DNA of 64,000 bases from Verrucomicrobium sp. GAS474. GTDB lineage: Bacteria; Verrucomicrobiota; Verrucomicrobiia; Methylacidiphilales; GAS474. Shown in pieces: positions 16,865 to 28,994 of this stretch (positions are counted from its first letter, which is position 1; the number at the start of each line of letters is the position of its first letter). The notes beneath the pieces are model-generated. The model searched no databases and was not told where the DNA came from. It worked only from the letters and a program-made list of their open reading frames with translations. The stretch spans positions 186,001-250,000 of the forward strand of contig NZ_LT629781.1 of NCBI RefSeq assembly GCF_900105685.1, written 5' to 3'. The translations under genes and the position numbers were made by a program.

Positions 16865-17587
16865 ATGCAATTGCGCTCTTTCGCACGCGGCCGGCGGGGG
16901 TTCACCCTGGTCGAACTCCTTTTCGTCATCACCATCATCGGCATCCTGGCCGGGATCGCCTTCCCCGCCTTCAATCAGGCGATGACGGCGGCGAAGAAAG
17001 CCCAGGCCTCCTCGATGGCCAACCAGTTGAAGACCTCGGTCTACAACTTCTACACCGATTACGGTTATTACCCGACCCAGCCCCAGCAGCAGGAGATCGA
17101 CAACCGGACGCTCTACAAAATCCTCATCGGCAAGGATAACGAGAACAACCCCCGGGGGATCGCCTACATGGAATTCAAGGCGAACGACCTCGACATCCCC
17201 GACAGCCCCTCGATGTACGTCGATCCGTGGTATCGCGGCGTGAAGAGCTCCGCCCAGAACTACCACGTCCTCGTCGACTTCAATTACGACAACGAGATCG
17301 ACCTCGCGGGCGCCACCCCGGGCCAGATCACCGCGAGCGTCGCCGTCTGGGATCCGGGTCCGCCGAAGCGGACGAAGCTGGCCGACAACGTCCGCATGGA
17401 CGCCCCCCCGTCGCCCTCCGCCGCCTCGGGCTCCGATGCCGCCGCCGACCCCGCCGCCAGCAGCGCGGAGAGCTCCGCCTCGGGCTCCGATGCCGCCGAC
17501 GCCCCCGCGCCGACCGAGCCCGTCCGCCAGGGCGGCTGGTCGATCAACCCGATCTCCGATTCCAAGAATATCATCCGGACATGGTAA
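16865..17587 (+). CDS. type II secretion GspG-like pseudopilin with disordered tail
   Basis: This 240 aa protein begins MQLRSFARGRRG followed by FTLVELLFVITIIGIL, the prepilin-peptidase cleavage site (after Gly12) and the hydrophobic N-terminal helix with Glu5. The body resembles GspG-type pseudopilins (NQLKTSVYNFYTDYGYYPT). Residues from about 178 to 222 form a low-complexity Pro/Ser/Ala/Asp segment in which SGSDAA recurs, which is unusual for GspG. The gene overlaps the next pseudopilin by 7 bp (ATGGTAA). No secretion ATPase or platform gene is nearby, so these act with components encoded elsewhere. Confidence 0.85.
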   Translation: MQLRSFARGRRGFTLVELLFVITIIGILAGIAFPAFNQAMTAAKKAQASSMANQLKTSVYNFYTDYGYYPTQPQQQEIDNRTLYKILIGKDNENNPRGIAYMEFKANDLDIPDSPSMYVDPWYRGVKSSAQNYHVLVDFNYDNEIDLAGATPGQITASVAVWDPGPPKRTKLADNVRMDAPPSPSAASGSDAAADPAASSAESSASGSDAADAPAPTEPVRQGGWSINPISDSKNIIRTW

Positions 17588-18159
17588 CCCCGCGCTTCCT
17601 CCGTGCTCTCCGCCTTCGTCGGCAGAGCTTTACCCTCGTCGAGCTTCTGATCGTGATGACGATCATCGGGATCCTGGCCGCCCTCACCCTCGGCGGGGCG
17701 ACCTACGCCCAGAAAAAGGCGAAGATCTCCCGCGCCCAGGGGGAAATCCAGGCCCTCGCCACCGCGCTGGAGCGGTACAAGATCGACAACGGCATCTATC
17801 CCGAGACCGAGCTGATCAACACCGGCGGCGACGGCTACACCGGCACCGCCGATCCCGACACCGTCTACAAGGACAACGCCGAGGTCCTCTTCAGCTCCCT
17901 CTCCGGCGGGAAGGAGAACTTCAACGACGTCGGCGTCCCGACGAGCCCCGTCTACTTCGAGTTCCGGGCGAACATGGTCTCCAAGAACACGAGCGGGAAG
18001 AGCTTCGTCGCCGATCCCTTCGGCCATCCCTACGGCTTCACGACCGACTCCAACGCCTTCTTCAACACCGGCTTCGTCGACCTCTGGAGCACCTCCGGCC
18101 AGGACGGCCAGGGCTCGAAGACGAATGTGTTGCAGTGGGCGACGAATTGGAAGCAGTAG
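17581..18159 (+). CDS. second pseudopilin (GspG/GspH-like)
   Basis: This 192 aa protein starts with the ATG overlapping the previous stop. It reads MVTPRFLRALRLRRQS then FTLVELLIVMTIIGIL, a class III signal with a 16-residue leader. The residue before the cleavage point is Ser instead of the near-universal Gly. The following region (EIQALATALERYKIDNGIYP and DPFGHPYGF) is GspG-like, including the DPWG-type motif. The pair is probably translationally coupled. Repeat copy C follows 51 bp after the stop in the same orientation. Confidence 0.85.
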   Translation: MVTPRFLRALRLRRQSFTLVELLIVMTIIGILAALTLGGATYAQKKAKISRAQGEIQALATALERYKIDNGIYPETELINTGGDGYTGTADPDTVYKDNAEVLFSSLSGGKENFNDVGVPTSPVYFEFRANMVSKNTSGKSFVADPFGHPYGFTTDSNAFFNTGFVDLWSTSGQDGQGSKTNVLQWATNWKQ

Positions 18160-18210
18160 GGGGGGGGCGGGGCGGCTATTTTTCCAAGCGCTCCTCTCCC
18201 ATAGAGCCGT

Positions 18211-18447
18211 CTCCCAATAGGAGTCTGGGCGTATGGGTACCATCTACCCCTGCGGTACGTACCCTCGGGCGCTCCAGGAAGCAGCCGATTTTAATCCAGT
18301 TCGGAGACAAGGCGCCGCCCAAGCGCGTCCGCCTAGTTCAGGCCCTCAGAAGGGGAGGTCACGGAGGGGCAAAGCCCCTCTGTGGCTATAAAGCGGATCG
18401 CCTCCAGCTCTACAGGGTTGACCGCGCCAGCCCCGAAGGGCCGCCCC
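18211..18447 (+). repeat. intergenic structured repeat, copy C
   Basis: This 237 bp copy lies 51 bp after the pseudopilin stop, in sense with it. The central hairpin (18360-18384) has outer pairs CAC/GTG and an AAA loop. The CTGTACAG palindrome is altered to CTCTACAG. The end hairpin GCCC-CGAA-GGGC is intact. The remaining 75 bp before amt have no recognisable promoter. Confidence 0.9.
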
Positions 18448-18521
18448 TCCTCCGAAATCCCTTCCCCTCTGCGTCTCTCTCCCCCATGGACGAGCGCCCT
18501 ACTCTAGAGTAAATTACCCCT

Positions 18522-20261
18522 ATGGTCCCCCCGCGCTTCATTTTTCCCCTCCTCTTTCTCGCGACCACGGTCGTCCTTCCTCTCCGTGCAGAAAGCCCCA
18601 GTTCCACCGAGGCGGCGGCCTCGACCGAAGGGATGGGAGCCACTTCGCCCCTGGTCTCCGATCCCACGGGGACGGGGGCCAATCAAGGCTCTTCGGCCGA
18701 TCTCCGCTGGCCGGTCCCGGTCGATTCTCCCGGGGTCAATGACGAGGGCAAGGGCGTCGTCACCCATGACGAAGGGGTCGCGAATCTGGCCCATGCCCAG
18801 GTCTCCCTCAACGCGGTCTGGACGATCCTCTGCGGCCTTCTCGCGCTCCTCGCCCCGATCGGGCTGGTCGCCTTCCAGATCGGCCTCGCGGGCGGCGAGC
18901 GGGGGACCGAAAAGGCCCTCCTCGGCTTCCTCGGGCCGCTGTGGGCGGTCCTCGCCTTCTGGGCGTTCGGCTTCGCGCTCCTCTTCGGCGGCTACGGGGC
19001 GCTTCCCGCGGCGATCGGCTGGCAGCCCGCCGTCGGGCAGGGCGTCGATCTCCTGAACCGGGAGTTCACCCCCCGGACCTTGGCGACGTGGATCGGCCAT
19101 CCCTTCGGGCTCTGGGGCTATCGCGGCTTCGGCCTTGCGGCGACCTACGACACGGCGGTCTTCACCCTCTTCTTCTTCCAGGCGGCGGCGCTCGCCCTCG
19201 CGGCGGCGATCCCCGTCGGGACGCTGACGGCGACGGGCCGCTGGGGCCTCCGGCGGGGCGTCGTCTTCGCCTTCGGCTTCGTCCTGCCCTACGCCCTCTT
19301 CGGGAACTGGGTCTGGGGCGGCGGCTGGCTGGCCCAGCTCGGCGTCAATTACGGCGTCGGCCACGGCTTCGTCGACTTCGGCGGCGGGGCGGTGATCCAT
19401 CTCCTGGGCGGCATCGTCGCGGGGGTCGGCGCGCTCGTCCTCGGCACGCGGGGGAAGGAGGGAGAGGGGATTTCCTCCTATTCGATCTATTCCTCGATGC
19501 CGCTGATCCTCGGCGGGGCGGCGGTGACCGTCGTCGGCTGGATCGCCCTCACGGCGGGGGCGACGTTCTCCGGGAACGACCTCCGCCTCTCGGTCGTCGC
19601 CGTGAACACCCTCCTGAGCGGCGCCGCGGGCGCGGCCGGGGCGGCGCTCTATTTCATCAGCCTCCACAAGGGGGAACCCTCGCCCGTGCGGATTGCCTCG
19701 GGGGTCCTCGCCGGTTTCGCGGCGGCGGCAGCCTCGGCGGCCTTCGTCAATGCGCCCGGCGCGGTCCTGATCGGCCTCGTCTCGGGGTTCCTCGCCTCGG
19801 CGGCGTGGAAGAAGCTCCGGCAGGTCCTCGGCGGCGACGTCGCCGCGGGAACGGTCGCCGTCCACGGCCTCGGCGGCGCGTGGGGCGTGCTGGCGGTCGG
19901 CCTCTTCGCCGACGGCAGCTACGGCCAGGGCTGGGGCGGCCTCCATTCGCTGGTGAAGGACGGCGCCCTGCGGAACCTCGTCAACGACGGCGCCGAGGGG
20001 ACTCTCAACCAGTATGCGACCCTCGTCAGCCCGACGGCGGAAGAAGGCGGCTGGAGCGACCAGGGCGTGACCGGGGTCCTCGGCCCGCTCTTCGGCGGCA
20101 ACCAATGGGACGGCGGCCAGCTCATCGCCCAGCTCATCGGCCTCCTGGCGGCGGGGGTCCTGATCGGCGGCCTCGTCTGGAGCCTGTTCCGTCTGTTCCG
20201 CCGCTATTGCCCCAACAAATCGATTGGGGATTTTGCTGGCGAAATCGAGGGGACCAAGTAG
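18522..20261 (+). CDS. amt: ammonium transporter, Amt family
   Basis: This 579 aa polytopic inner-membrane protein conducts ammonium/ammonia. An N-terminal signal peptide (LLFLATTVVLPLRA) and a Ser/Thr-rich linker precede about 11 membrane helices. The pore twin histidines are visible in DFGGGAVIHLLGG and in VAVHGLGGAWG, and the substrate-site Asp of DFGGG is kept. The usual first-helix motif PGLALFYGG is diverged to APIGLVAFQIGLAGG. No glnB/glnK PII gene is adjacent, unlike many amt loci. A gap of 10 bp separates it from the cyclophilin gene. Confidence 0.93.
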   Translation: MVPPRFIFPLLFLATTVVLPLRAESPSSTEAAASTEGMGATSPLVSDPTGTGANQGSSADLRWPVPVDSPGVNDEGKGVVTHDEGVANLAHAQVSLNAVWTILCGLLALLAPIGLVAFQIGLAGGERGTEKALLGFLGPLWAVLAFWAFGFALLFGGYGALPAAIGWQPAVGQGVDLLNREFTPRTLATWIGHPFGLWGYRGFGLAATYDTAVFTLFFFQAAALALAAAIPVGTLTATGRWGLRRGVVFAFGFVLPYALFGNWVWGGGWLAQLGVNYGVGHGFVDFGGGAVIHLLGGIVAGVGALVLGTRGKEGEGISSYSIYSSMPLILGGAAVTVVGWIALTAGATFSGNDLRLSVVAVNTLLSGAAGAAGAALYFISLHKGEPSPVRIASGVLAGFAAAAASAAFVNAPGAVLIGLVSGFLASAAWKKLRQVLGGDVAAGTVAVHGLGGAWGVLAVGLFADGSYGQGWGGLHSLVKDGALRNLVNDGAEGTLNQYATLVSPTAEEGGWSDQGVTGVLGPLFGGNQWDGGQLIAQLIGLLAAGVLIGGLVWSLFRLFRRYCPNKSIGDFAGEIEGTK

Positions 20262-20271
20262 AACTACTTAT

Positions 20272-20934
20272 ATGATGCGTTTCCTTTCGGAGCGGGTGAA
20301 GTCGGCGATTTTCGCCGCGGGTCTCGGTTGCTGTTTCATCTTCACCGGCATCGGGGCGGCCCTCGTCTCCTCGGCCCACGCCGAGACGAAGCCCCTCGAT
20401 CTGGAGAACACCCTTTACCTCGACCTGAAGGACGGACGGGTCGTCATCGCGATGTATCCCGACCTCGCCCCGAAGCACGTCGCCCGGATCAAGGAACTGG
20501 TGCGGAAAGGCTTCTACGACGGCATCGTCTTCCACCGCGTGATCGAGAGCTTCATGGCCCAGACCGGCGACCCGACCGGCACCGGCAGCGGCGGGAGCGG
20601 CACCCGGATCCCGGCCGAGTTCTCCAGCAAGCCCTTCATTCGCGGCGCCGTCGGCATGGCCCGCTCGGCGAGCCCCGACAGCGCCGACAGCCAGTGGTTC
20701 ATCTGCTTCAAGCCCTCCTTCTTCCTCGACAGCCAGTACACCCTCTGGGGCCAGGTCGTCCAGGGGATGGAATTCGTCGACAACATCACCCGTGGCGAGC
20801 CCCCTGCCAACCCGGACAAGATCGTCCGCCTCCGCGTCGCCGCCGACGTGAAGAACGAGACGGCTCCGGTGAGCGCCGCCCCCGCTCCGACGATGGCCCC
20901 GGTGCCCGCGCCCGCGCCGTCGCCGATTAAATAA
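20272..20934 (+). CDS. secreted cyclophilin-type peptidyl-prolyl isomerase
   Basis: This 220 aa protein has a signal peptide ending SSAHA before residue 38, then a cyclophilin domain. Family motifs are visible: FYDGIVFHRVIESFMAQTGD (the FHR catalytic Arg), GTGSGGSGTRIPAEF, GAVGMARS and DSQWFICF. The C-terminus is a Pro/Ala tail. It should act as a periplasmic prolyl isomerase. The ATG at 20272 is chosen because it directly precedes the signal peptide; the upstream ATG lies inside amt. Confidence 0.93.
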   Translation: MMRFLSERVKSAIFAAGLGCCFIFTGIGAALVSSAHAETKPLDLENTLYLDLKDGRVVIAMYPDLAPKHVARIKELVRKGFYDGIVFHRVIESFMAQTGDPTGTGSGGSGTRIPAEFSSKPFIRGAVGMARSASPDSADSQWFICFKPSFFLDSQYTLWGQVVQGMEFVDNITRGEPPANPDKIVRLRVAADVKNETAPVSAAPAPTMAPVPAPAPSPIK

Positions 20935-20951
20935 GGGGGGATCGCAGGAGT

Positions 20952-21141
20952 GGGGCGGCCCTTCGGGACGGGGTACATCTCCCTGTACAGCTGGATGCCG
21001 GACGCGCGTTTAGAGATGCAAGAGGGGGCTGCGCCCCTCCTGCACCTCCCCCTCTGATAGGCCGTGGTGTAGATAAAGCGCGACCCAAGAGGCCTATCTT
21101 CCATAAGCCCGCTCTACTCCGCTGGATCTAACCTCCTTGAG
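20952..21141 (-). repeat. related repeat, copy D (second subfamily)
   Basis: In minus orientation this copy shares the 3' half of the main repeat: central hairpin, CTGTACAG and CCC/GGG end. Its 5' half is different and matches the fragment at 37946-38031. The central stem is TGCAG-GAGGGGC/GCCCCCTC-TTGCA with a GCA loop, so the outer pairs have changed on both sides. It lies 18 bp after the cyclophilin stop, antisense to it. Confidence 0.8.
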
Positions 21142-21211
21142 AGCCGAGCCATGGGAAGGAGCATCCAAGGAGCAGCCCTATCTCCTCGGTGCTGAACCCC
21201 TGAAGATATCT

Positions 21212-21452
21212 CTCCCATACGATAGGAGTCAGGGCGTATGGGTACCGCTCCCCCTTCAGTACGTATCCTCGGGCGTACTGGAACCATCCGATTTTAATCC
21301 AGTGAGAAGACGAGGCGCAGGGGGAAACGCGTCCGCCTAGGTAAGGCCCTCAGAACAGGAGGTCACGGAGGGGCAAAGCCCCTCTGTGGCGTTAAAGCGG
21401 GTCGCCTCCAGCTGTACAGGGTTGACCCCGCAAGCCCCGGAGGGCGCCCCCC
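21212..21452 (+). repeat. intergenic structured repeat, copy E
   Basis: This 241 bp copy is in plus orientation, divergent from copy D and upstream of frr. The terminal hairpin here has 8-bp arms CCCATACG/CGTATGGG, differing on both sides from the CCAATA/TATTGG of other copies. The central stem is CAC/GTG with an AAA loop. Its end continues into a tail (CCGTTCCGCGACCCC, then TTTCCCCGTGCGC) that copies B and F also have. Together D and E fill the 627 bp between the cyclophilin gene and frr. Confidence 0.9.
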
Positions 21453-21561
21453 GTTCCGCGACCCCTTTCCCCGTGCGCTTTCCGCCGCCCGAAGCCGCGA
21501 AACCGAAGCCTCTTTTCTAGAAGGTTGTCACCACCCCAAAACCCCATTAGAGTAACCCCCT

Positions 21562-22122
21562 ATGGCTCTCGATGACGTGCTTTTGGAAGGTGAAGAGAAG
21601 ATGATCAAGGCGCTCGAATTCCTGAAGACGGAATTCGGCGGCGTCCGCACCGGCAAGGCTTCGCCCGACCTGGTGAACAACCTCACCGTCGTCGCCTACG
21701 ATTCCCACATGAAGCTGAAGGAAGTCGCCGCCGTGACGACCCCCGATCCCCGCATGGTCATGATCCAGCCGTGGGACGCCGGGACCGTCGACGCCATCCG
21801 CAAGGCGATCGAGGAATCGAAGCTCGGCATCTCCCCCATCATCGACGGCAAGATCATCCGCCTCCCGATCCCCGCCCTCTCCGAGGAGCGCCGCAACGAC
21901 CTCGTGAAGACCATCCGCAAGATGGCCGAGGAAGGCCGCGTCGCCCTCCGCGCCGTCCGCCGCATCGCCATCGACGAGGCGAAGAAGCTTCAGAAAGACG
22001 GCGACATCACCGAGGACGACCTGAAGGACGCCGAAAAGGAAGTCCAGAAGCTGACCGACCAGTATAACGGCGAAATCGACAAGGCTCTTGAAAGCAAGGA
22101 AGCCGAGTTGATGAAGGTGTAG
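21562..22122 (+). CDS. frr: ribosome recycling factor
   Basis: This 186 aa protein splits post-termination ribosomes together with EF-G. It shows the family pattern: N-terminal helix KMIKALEFLKTEFGGVRTGKA, the middle IQPWDAGTVDAIRKAI, and IPALSEERRNDLVKTIRKMAEEG. The usual pyrH/tsf neighbours are absent. It is flanked by repeat E upstream (plus) and repeat F downstream (minus), so it sits inside an inverted pair. Confidence 0.97.
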   Translation: MALDDVLLEGEEKMIKALEFLKTEFGGVRTGKASPDLVNNLTVVAYDSHMKLKEVAAVTTPDPRMVMIQPWDAGTVDAIRKAIEESKLGISPIIDGKIIRLPIPALSEERRNDLVKTIRKMAEEGRVALRAVRRIAIDEAKKLQKDGDITEDDLKDAEKEVQKLTDQYNGEIDKALESKEAELMKV

Positions 22123-22181
22123 GGTGGGGGGAGGCCTGTGCGCTTGGGAGAGGGAGCGCTTGGGGAAAGGGGTCGCGGAAT

Positions 22182-22420
22182 GGGGAGCGCCCTTCGGGGC
22201 TTGCGCGGTCAACCCTGTACAGCTGGAGGCGATCCGCTTTATAGCCCAAGAGGGGCTTCGCCCCTCCTGGAACCTCCCCTTCGGAAGGCCTGAACTAGGC
22301 GGACGCGCTTGGGCGGCGCCTCGTCTCCGAACTAGATTAAAATCTGCTGCTTCCCGGAGCGTCCGAGGGTACGAACTATAGGGAGAGACGGGGCCAATAC
22401 GCCCTGACTCCTATTGGGAG
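22182..22420 (-). repeat. intergenic structured repeat, copy F
   Basis: This 239 bp copy is in minus orientation between frr and carB, and is the only full copy apart from A that is not sense-downstream of a gene. The central stem is CCAG-GAGGGGC/GCCCCTC-TTGG with a GAA loop. It continues on the right into GGGAGGAATCACGCGTCC, a module also found near copy B and at 35797. The rest of the gap to carB (22421-22627) has a small hairpin GAAGCG/CGCTTC (about 22460-22482) and no gene. Confidence 0.9.
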
Positions 22421-22627
22421 AGAAACGCTTGGGAGGAATCACGCGTCCTAGGGCTTGTGGAAGCGAAGAGGAGACGCTTCTTAAAGCACCTCTTTGTATC
22501 TATCCATCAACACCTTACATCGCACCCAGAACGTCACAGATTCAGCCTTGCAGGCCCGGAATGCGGCCCCTAGTACCATAGGACTCGCGATTTTTTCAGA
22601 ATACCACCACTTTCAGCTGTTTTTCCC

Positions 22628-25861
<3,234 letters not shown>

Positions 25862-25902
25862 TCCGATAAACAAGCGAGCTTGAGATAGCGCCGTCTTTCA
25901 AA

Positions 25903-26134
25903 GCGCCCTTTGGGGCGGGCGGGGTCGACCCTGTACAGGTGGATGTAACCCGCTTTATAGCCCAAGAGGGGCTTCGCCCCTCCTCGAACCTCCCCCTCGA
26001 AGGGCCTGAACTAGGCGGACGCGCTTTGGCGGCGCCTTGTCTCTTAACTGGATTAAAATCCGCTGCTTCCCGAGCGTCCGAGGGTACGTACTGAAGGGGT
26101 AGCGGTACCAATACGCCTAGACTCCTATTGGGAG
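25903..26134 (-). repeat. intergenic structured repeat, copy G
   Basis: This 232 bp copy in minus orientation lies between the convergent carB and methyltransferase genes, 50 bp after the latter's stop and in sense with it. The central stem has outer bases CGA/TGG and a GAA loop. The palindrome is extended to CCTGTACAGG, and the end hairpin is GCCC-CAAA-GGGC. It fills most of the 322 bp gap. Confidence 0.9.
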
Positions 26135-26183
26135 AGAGAGCACGGGGAGAAGAACCAAAGAAATAGGTCTCTCCATTATCGCC

Positions 26184-27179
26184 TTAGCCCTCCGCCCGAG
26201 TCGTCAGGATCTTATACGCCCCGCCCAGTTTCACGAGGGTCAGGCCCGGGACCACTTTCTCGTAGGCCAGATGTTGATTGGCGACCAGGAAGAGGCGGCC
26301 GCGCGGGCGCAGGCTTTCCCAGGCTTTCTGGATGAAGAGTTGGCCGAGGCCGAGGTCGGTTCCCTTCCCGGAATGGAATGGCGGGTTCATCACGACCGTA
26401 TTATAGATCGCCTCCACCTTCCGGCTCCGCAGGTCGTCCCACACGGCGTTGACCTTCTCCCCGTTGTTTCGGGCGCAGCAGGTGACGGCGCGCTGATCGA
26501 TGTCAAAGGCGTCGATCTGGCGGATTCCCTGATGATCCCGCGCCAGCCGCGCCGAAAGGTAACCGAAGCCGCAACCGAAGTCGGCGACTCGCCCCGAGAT
26601 GTCGTCGGGAAGATGATCCATCAACAAGCGGCTTCCGGGATCGAGCTGGTCCCAGCCGAAAATCCCCGGCACGGTCCACCATTCCCGCCCGCCGAGAACG
26701 AGGGGGCGCAACGCGAGATGGAGCTGCGCGGCCTCCACCTTCTGCCGGTCGGCCTCGGGCGCGGCGCCGGTCCAGGCGACCCGGCAATGGCTCTTGCCGA
26801 CGCTCTCCACCGGGACGCCGAACGCCTCCAGCATGCCGCGCAGCCGGGTGCCGCCCGCATCGTTCGGGGCGACCGCCATGACGAAGCCCCGGGACCGGTC
26901 GAGCGCCAGGGCCAGCAGTCCCTCGACCTCCTCGTGCTGCTGGGGGCAGGTGACGAAGACCGCGTCGTAATCGCGCCCGATCTCGGCGACGTCGGAAACG
27001 ACGCGATGGCCCTTCTTCTGCAGGGCCTCGGCGAAGTTCTTCCGGGGATGGTAGACATCGGCGGGGGCGTAGTCGGGCAGAGGCTCGCCGTAGAGCCACA
27101 GCGTCCGTCCGCGGGGGGCGGCGGTTTGCTCCAGGGCGTAGGCGAGGGCGATGGCGATCATCCGCCGATTGAAGACCAC
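26184..27179 (-). CDS. class I SAM methyltransferase, RsmC/RlmG-like
   Basis: This 331 aa protein has two methyltransferase-like halves, as in RsmC/RlmG, which methylate guanine N2 in rRNA. The N-terminal half is degenerate. The C-terminal half has the SAM-binding loop ISGRVADFGCGFGYLSARLA near residue 190, and the catalytic NPPF in VMNPPFHSGKG. This is followed by LFIQKAWESLRPRGRLFLVANQHLAYE, a typical family stretch. The exact target (16S or 23S) cannot be read from sequence. The next gene upstream lies 47 bp away on the same strand. Confidence 0.85.
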   Translation of the reverse strand: MVFNRRMIAIALAYALEQTAAPRGRTLWLYGEPLPDYAPADVYHPRKNFAEALQKKGHRVVSDVAEIGRDYDAVFVTCPQQHEEVEGLLALALDRSRGFVMAVAPNDAGGTRLRGMLEAFGVPVESVGKSHCRVAWTGAAPEADRQKVEAAQLHLALRPLVLGGREWWTVPGIFGWDQLDPGSRLLMDHLPDDISGRVADFGCGFGYLSARLARDHQGIRQIDAFDIDQRAVTCCARNNGEKVNAVWDDLRSRKVEAIYNTVVMNPPFHSGKGTDLGLGQLFIQKAWESLRPRGRLFLVANQHLAYEKVVPGLTLVKLGGAYKILTTRAEG

Positions 27180-27226
27180 CCGCCCCGGACGAAAAGCTTA
27201 AAAGTCGGGAGCGAGGCCCGCGCCTC

Positions 27227-27829
27227 TCATTGCCGCTCGAGAATCCGGACCCGTTCCCGGCCCTCGCGCCCCGGGAAGGCCGTCGTCGGCACCCATTCCT
27301 CAAGCAGGCGGAAAACGGGTGAGAAGAGCCCGTCGAGTTCCTCCGGGGCGCTTCCGAAGGGCGGCCCGTCGTCGTGGCCGGGGGTCATGTAGAAAATCGC
27401 GAACAGCTTGCCGCCCGGCCTCAGCAGCGCCGCCGTCGCCCGCGCATACGCGGGGCGCTCCGAGGGAAGGATGGCGCAAAAGCACGTATGCTCGACGATC
27501 CAATCGAACGGCCCGCCCCATTCTGCCGGCATCGGATGAAGGAAATCGCCCTCCAGGAAACAGGGGCGCTCCGTCATTCCCGCTGAGGCCCCCCGCGCCT
27601 GCTCGACCGCCGTCGGCGCGAGGTCGAGCCCGGTGACCCGGGCCCCGGGCGCGGCGGCCAAGGCGCGGACCTCGTGCCCCCGCCCGCAGCCGGGCACCAG
27701 GATCGAGCCCGACATCGGATGCCGCGCCAGATAATCGACGAGCGGGGGCGCGGCGACGCCCTTGTCCCACGGCGTGTCGGCGGCCTCGTAGCGCGCCTGC
27801 CAGTCGGTCGGACTCGGGCTTGAACTCAT
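27227..27829 (-). CDS. thiopurine-methyltransferase-like SAM methyltransferase
   Basis: This 200 aa protein has the TPMT-family start WQARYEAADTPWDKGVAAPPL, then the SAM-binding VPGCGRGHEVRALA and later GGKLFAIFYMTP. Members methylate small thiol or selenium compounds or other small nucleophiles; the substrate here is unknown. The ATG at 27829 overlaps the upstream phosphopantetheinyl transferase stop by 4 bp (ATGA), so the two are translationally coupled. Confidence 0.85.
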   Translation of the reverse strand: MSSSPSPTDWQARYEAADTPWDKGVAAPPLVDYLARHPMSGSILVPGCGRGHEVRALAAAPGARVTGLDLAPTAVEQARGASAGMTERPCFLEGDFLHPMPAEWGGPFDWIVEHTCFCAILPSERPAYARATAALLRPGGKLFAIFYMTPGHDDGPPFGSAPEELDGLFSPVFRLLEEWVPTTAFPGREGRERVRILERQ

Positions 27830-28545
27830 CGCCTCCGTTCCGTGCGGCTCGCCAGCGCCGCCTCGTAACCGTCGGGCGCGGCGAGGGCCCGCATCCGGTA
27901 GAAGTTCCCGCCGCATTCGACCTCGTCGAGCCACCGCCCCTCGCCGACGACGGAGAAGGTGTCGAGCCCCCCGGCCAGGCCGGTGCCGAGTGCCTTCAGC
28001 ACCGCCTCCTTCCGGGTCCAGAGGGAGAGGAAGGTCGCCTCGTCGGGGAGCTGCTCGAAGAACCGGCGTTCCTCGTTGGAAAAAAACCGGGTGGCGATCG
28101 CCTTGCAATCGCCCCGCCGCCGTCCGGCGCGCTCCACGTCGATGCCGATGGGGAGCCCCTCGGCGACGGCGATGAGGGCGAGGCCGTCGGTGTGGCCGTA
28201 GTTGAATTCGATGCGGCGTTCGGTCTCGGAGAGGAGGATCGGCTTGCCGCCGGGGGCCGTCCCGAGGGCGATCCGGGCGGGGCCGATGGCGAGGAGGCCG
28301 CCGAGGAGGCGGCGGAGGGCGAGGCGGGTGACGACGTAGCGGGCGCGCCCCGCCGGATCGGCGAAGGCGGACGCCCGCTCCCGCTCGGCGCCGGAAAGGG
28401 TCCCCTCCTCCACCTCGACGCTCTCGACGTCGGCCGTCGGCAGCGGAACGGCCCAGACGAGGGGCTCCCCGTTGGCGATCGTCAGGAGGTCAGGACGAGG
28501 GGCGGGATCTCGGTCGGAAAATTGTCTTGGAAGGAGAGAACCCAC
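27826..28545 (-). CDS. 4'-phosphopantetheinyl transferase, Sfp type
   Basis: This 239 aa enzyme attaches 4'-phosphopantetheine to carrier proteins. The Mg-binding GIDVE motif (IGIDVERAGRR), the acidic FFSNEERRFFEQL segment and the WTRKEAVLKALGTGL signature are complete. The ATG at 28545 overlaps the 3' end of the upstream gene by 64 bp. No better start exists before the first conserved stretch, but the true start is uncertain. No polyketide or peptide synthetase is in the window. Confidence 0.9.
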   Translation of the reverse strand: MGSLLPRQFSDRDPAPRPDLLTIANGEPLVWAVPLPTADVESVEVEEGTLSGAERERASAFADPAGRARYVVTRLALRRLLGGLLAIGPARIALGTAPGGKPILLSETERRIEFNYGHTDGLALIAVAEGLPIGIDVERAGRRRGDCKAIATRFFSNEERRFFEQLPDEATFLSLWTRKEAVLKALGTGLAGGLDTFSVVGEGRWLDEVECGGNFYRMRALAAPDGYEAALASRTERRR

Positions 28546-28994
28546 TCGTTCAGGTTGACCTTTTGGTTCCGCAAGGCGAGGAGAAAGGTCATCGGATAGA
28601 GGATATCGCCGGTCCGGGCATTGATCTGGAATTTATGGGGCAGGATCATGCCCGGCTTCCAGAACGATTCCGTGGTGTCGGCCATCGCCCCGCCCCGGGT
28701 GACGCGGCGGTAGGTGAGGTCGGCCCGCTGGCAGAAGCGTTCCAGCGTCGCGAGGTCGCCGCCGCCGGTCACCTTGCGGCTGTGGAGGACGAGGCTCGCC
28801 TTTTTTTTCTGGCTGAGGAGCTCGATGATGTCGATCTCGTCGGGGATGGCGCCGTCGGGGAGGAGGGAGGCCGCGGCCCGGTCGCAGGCCCGCAGCAGGG
28901 CGGCGAGGGCCTCGGGATCGAGGGTGCCGCCGATGGCGATGGAGGCCAGCGGGCGTTCGTCGGGAATCGGGTCGGAACGGCGGGAGGCGGTCAT
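28482..28994 (-). CDS. conserved-looking protein of unknown function
   Basis: I do not recognise this 170 aa protein. It has no signal peptide or membrane segment and looks like a cytoplasmic mixed alpha/beta protein: an Ala-rich helix (LDPEALAALLRACDRAAASL), then IDIIELLSQKKKASLVLHSR, and a C-terminal region with FWKPGMILPHKFQINARTGD. The ATG at 28994 (MTASRRSD) is chosen because the longer frame runs into low-quality sequence. The gene overlaps the phosphopantetheinyl transferase by 64 bp, which implies coupled translation. Confidence 0.7.
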   Translation of the reverse strand: MTASRRSDPIPDERPLASIAIGGTLDPEALAALLRACDRAAASLLPDGAIPDEIDIIELLSQKKKASLVLHSRKVTGGGDLATLERFCQRADLTYRRVTRGGAMADTTESFWKPGMILPHKFQINARTGDILYPMTFLLALRNQKVNLNEWVLSFQDNFPTEIPPLVLTS

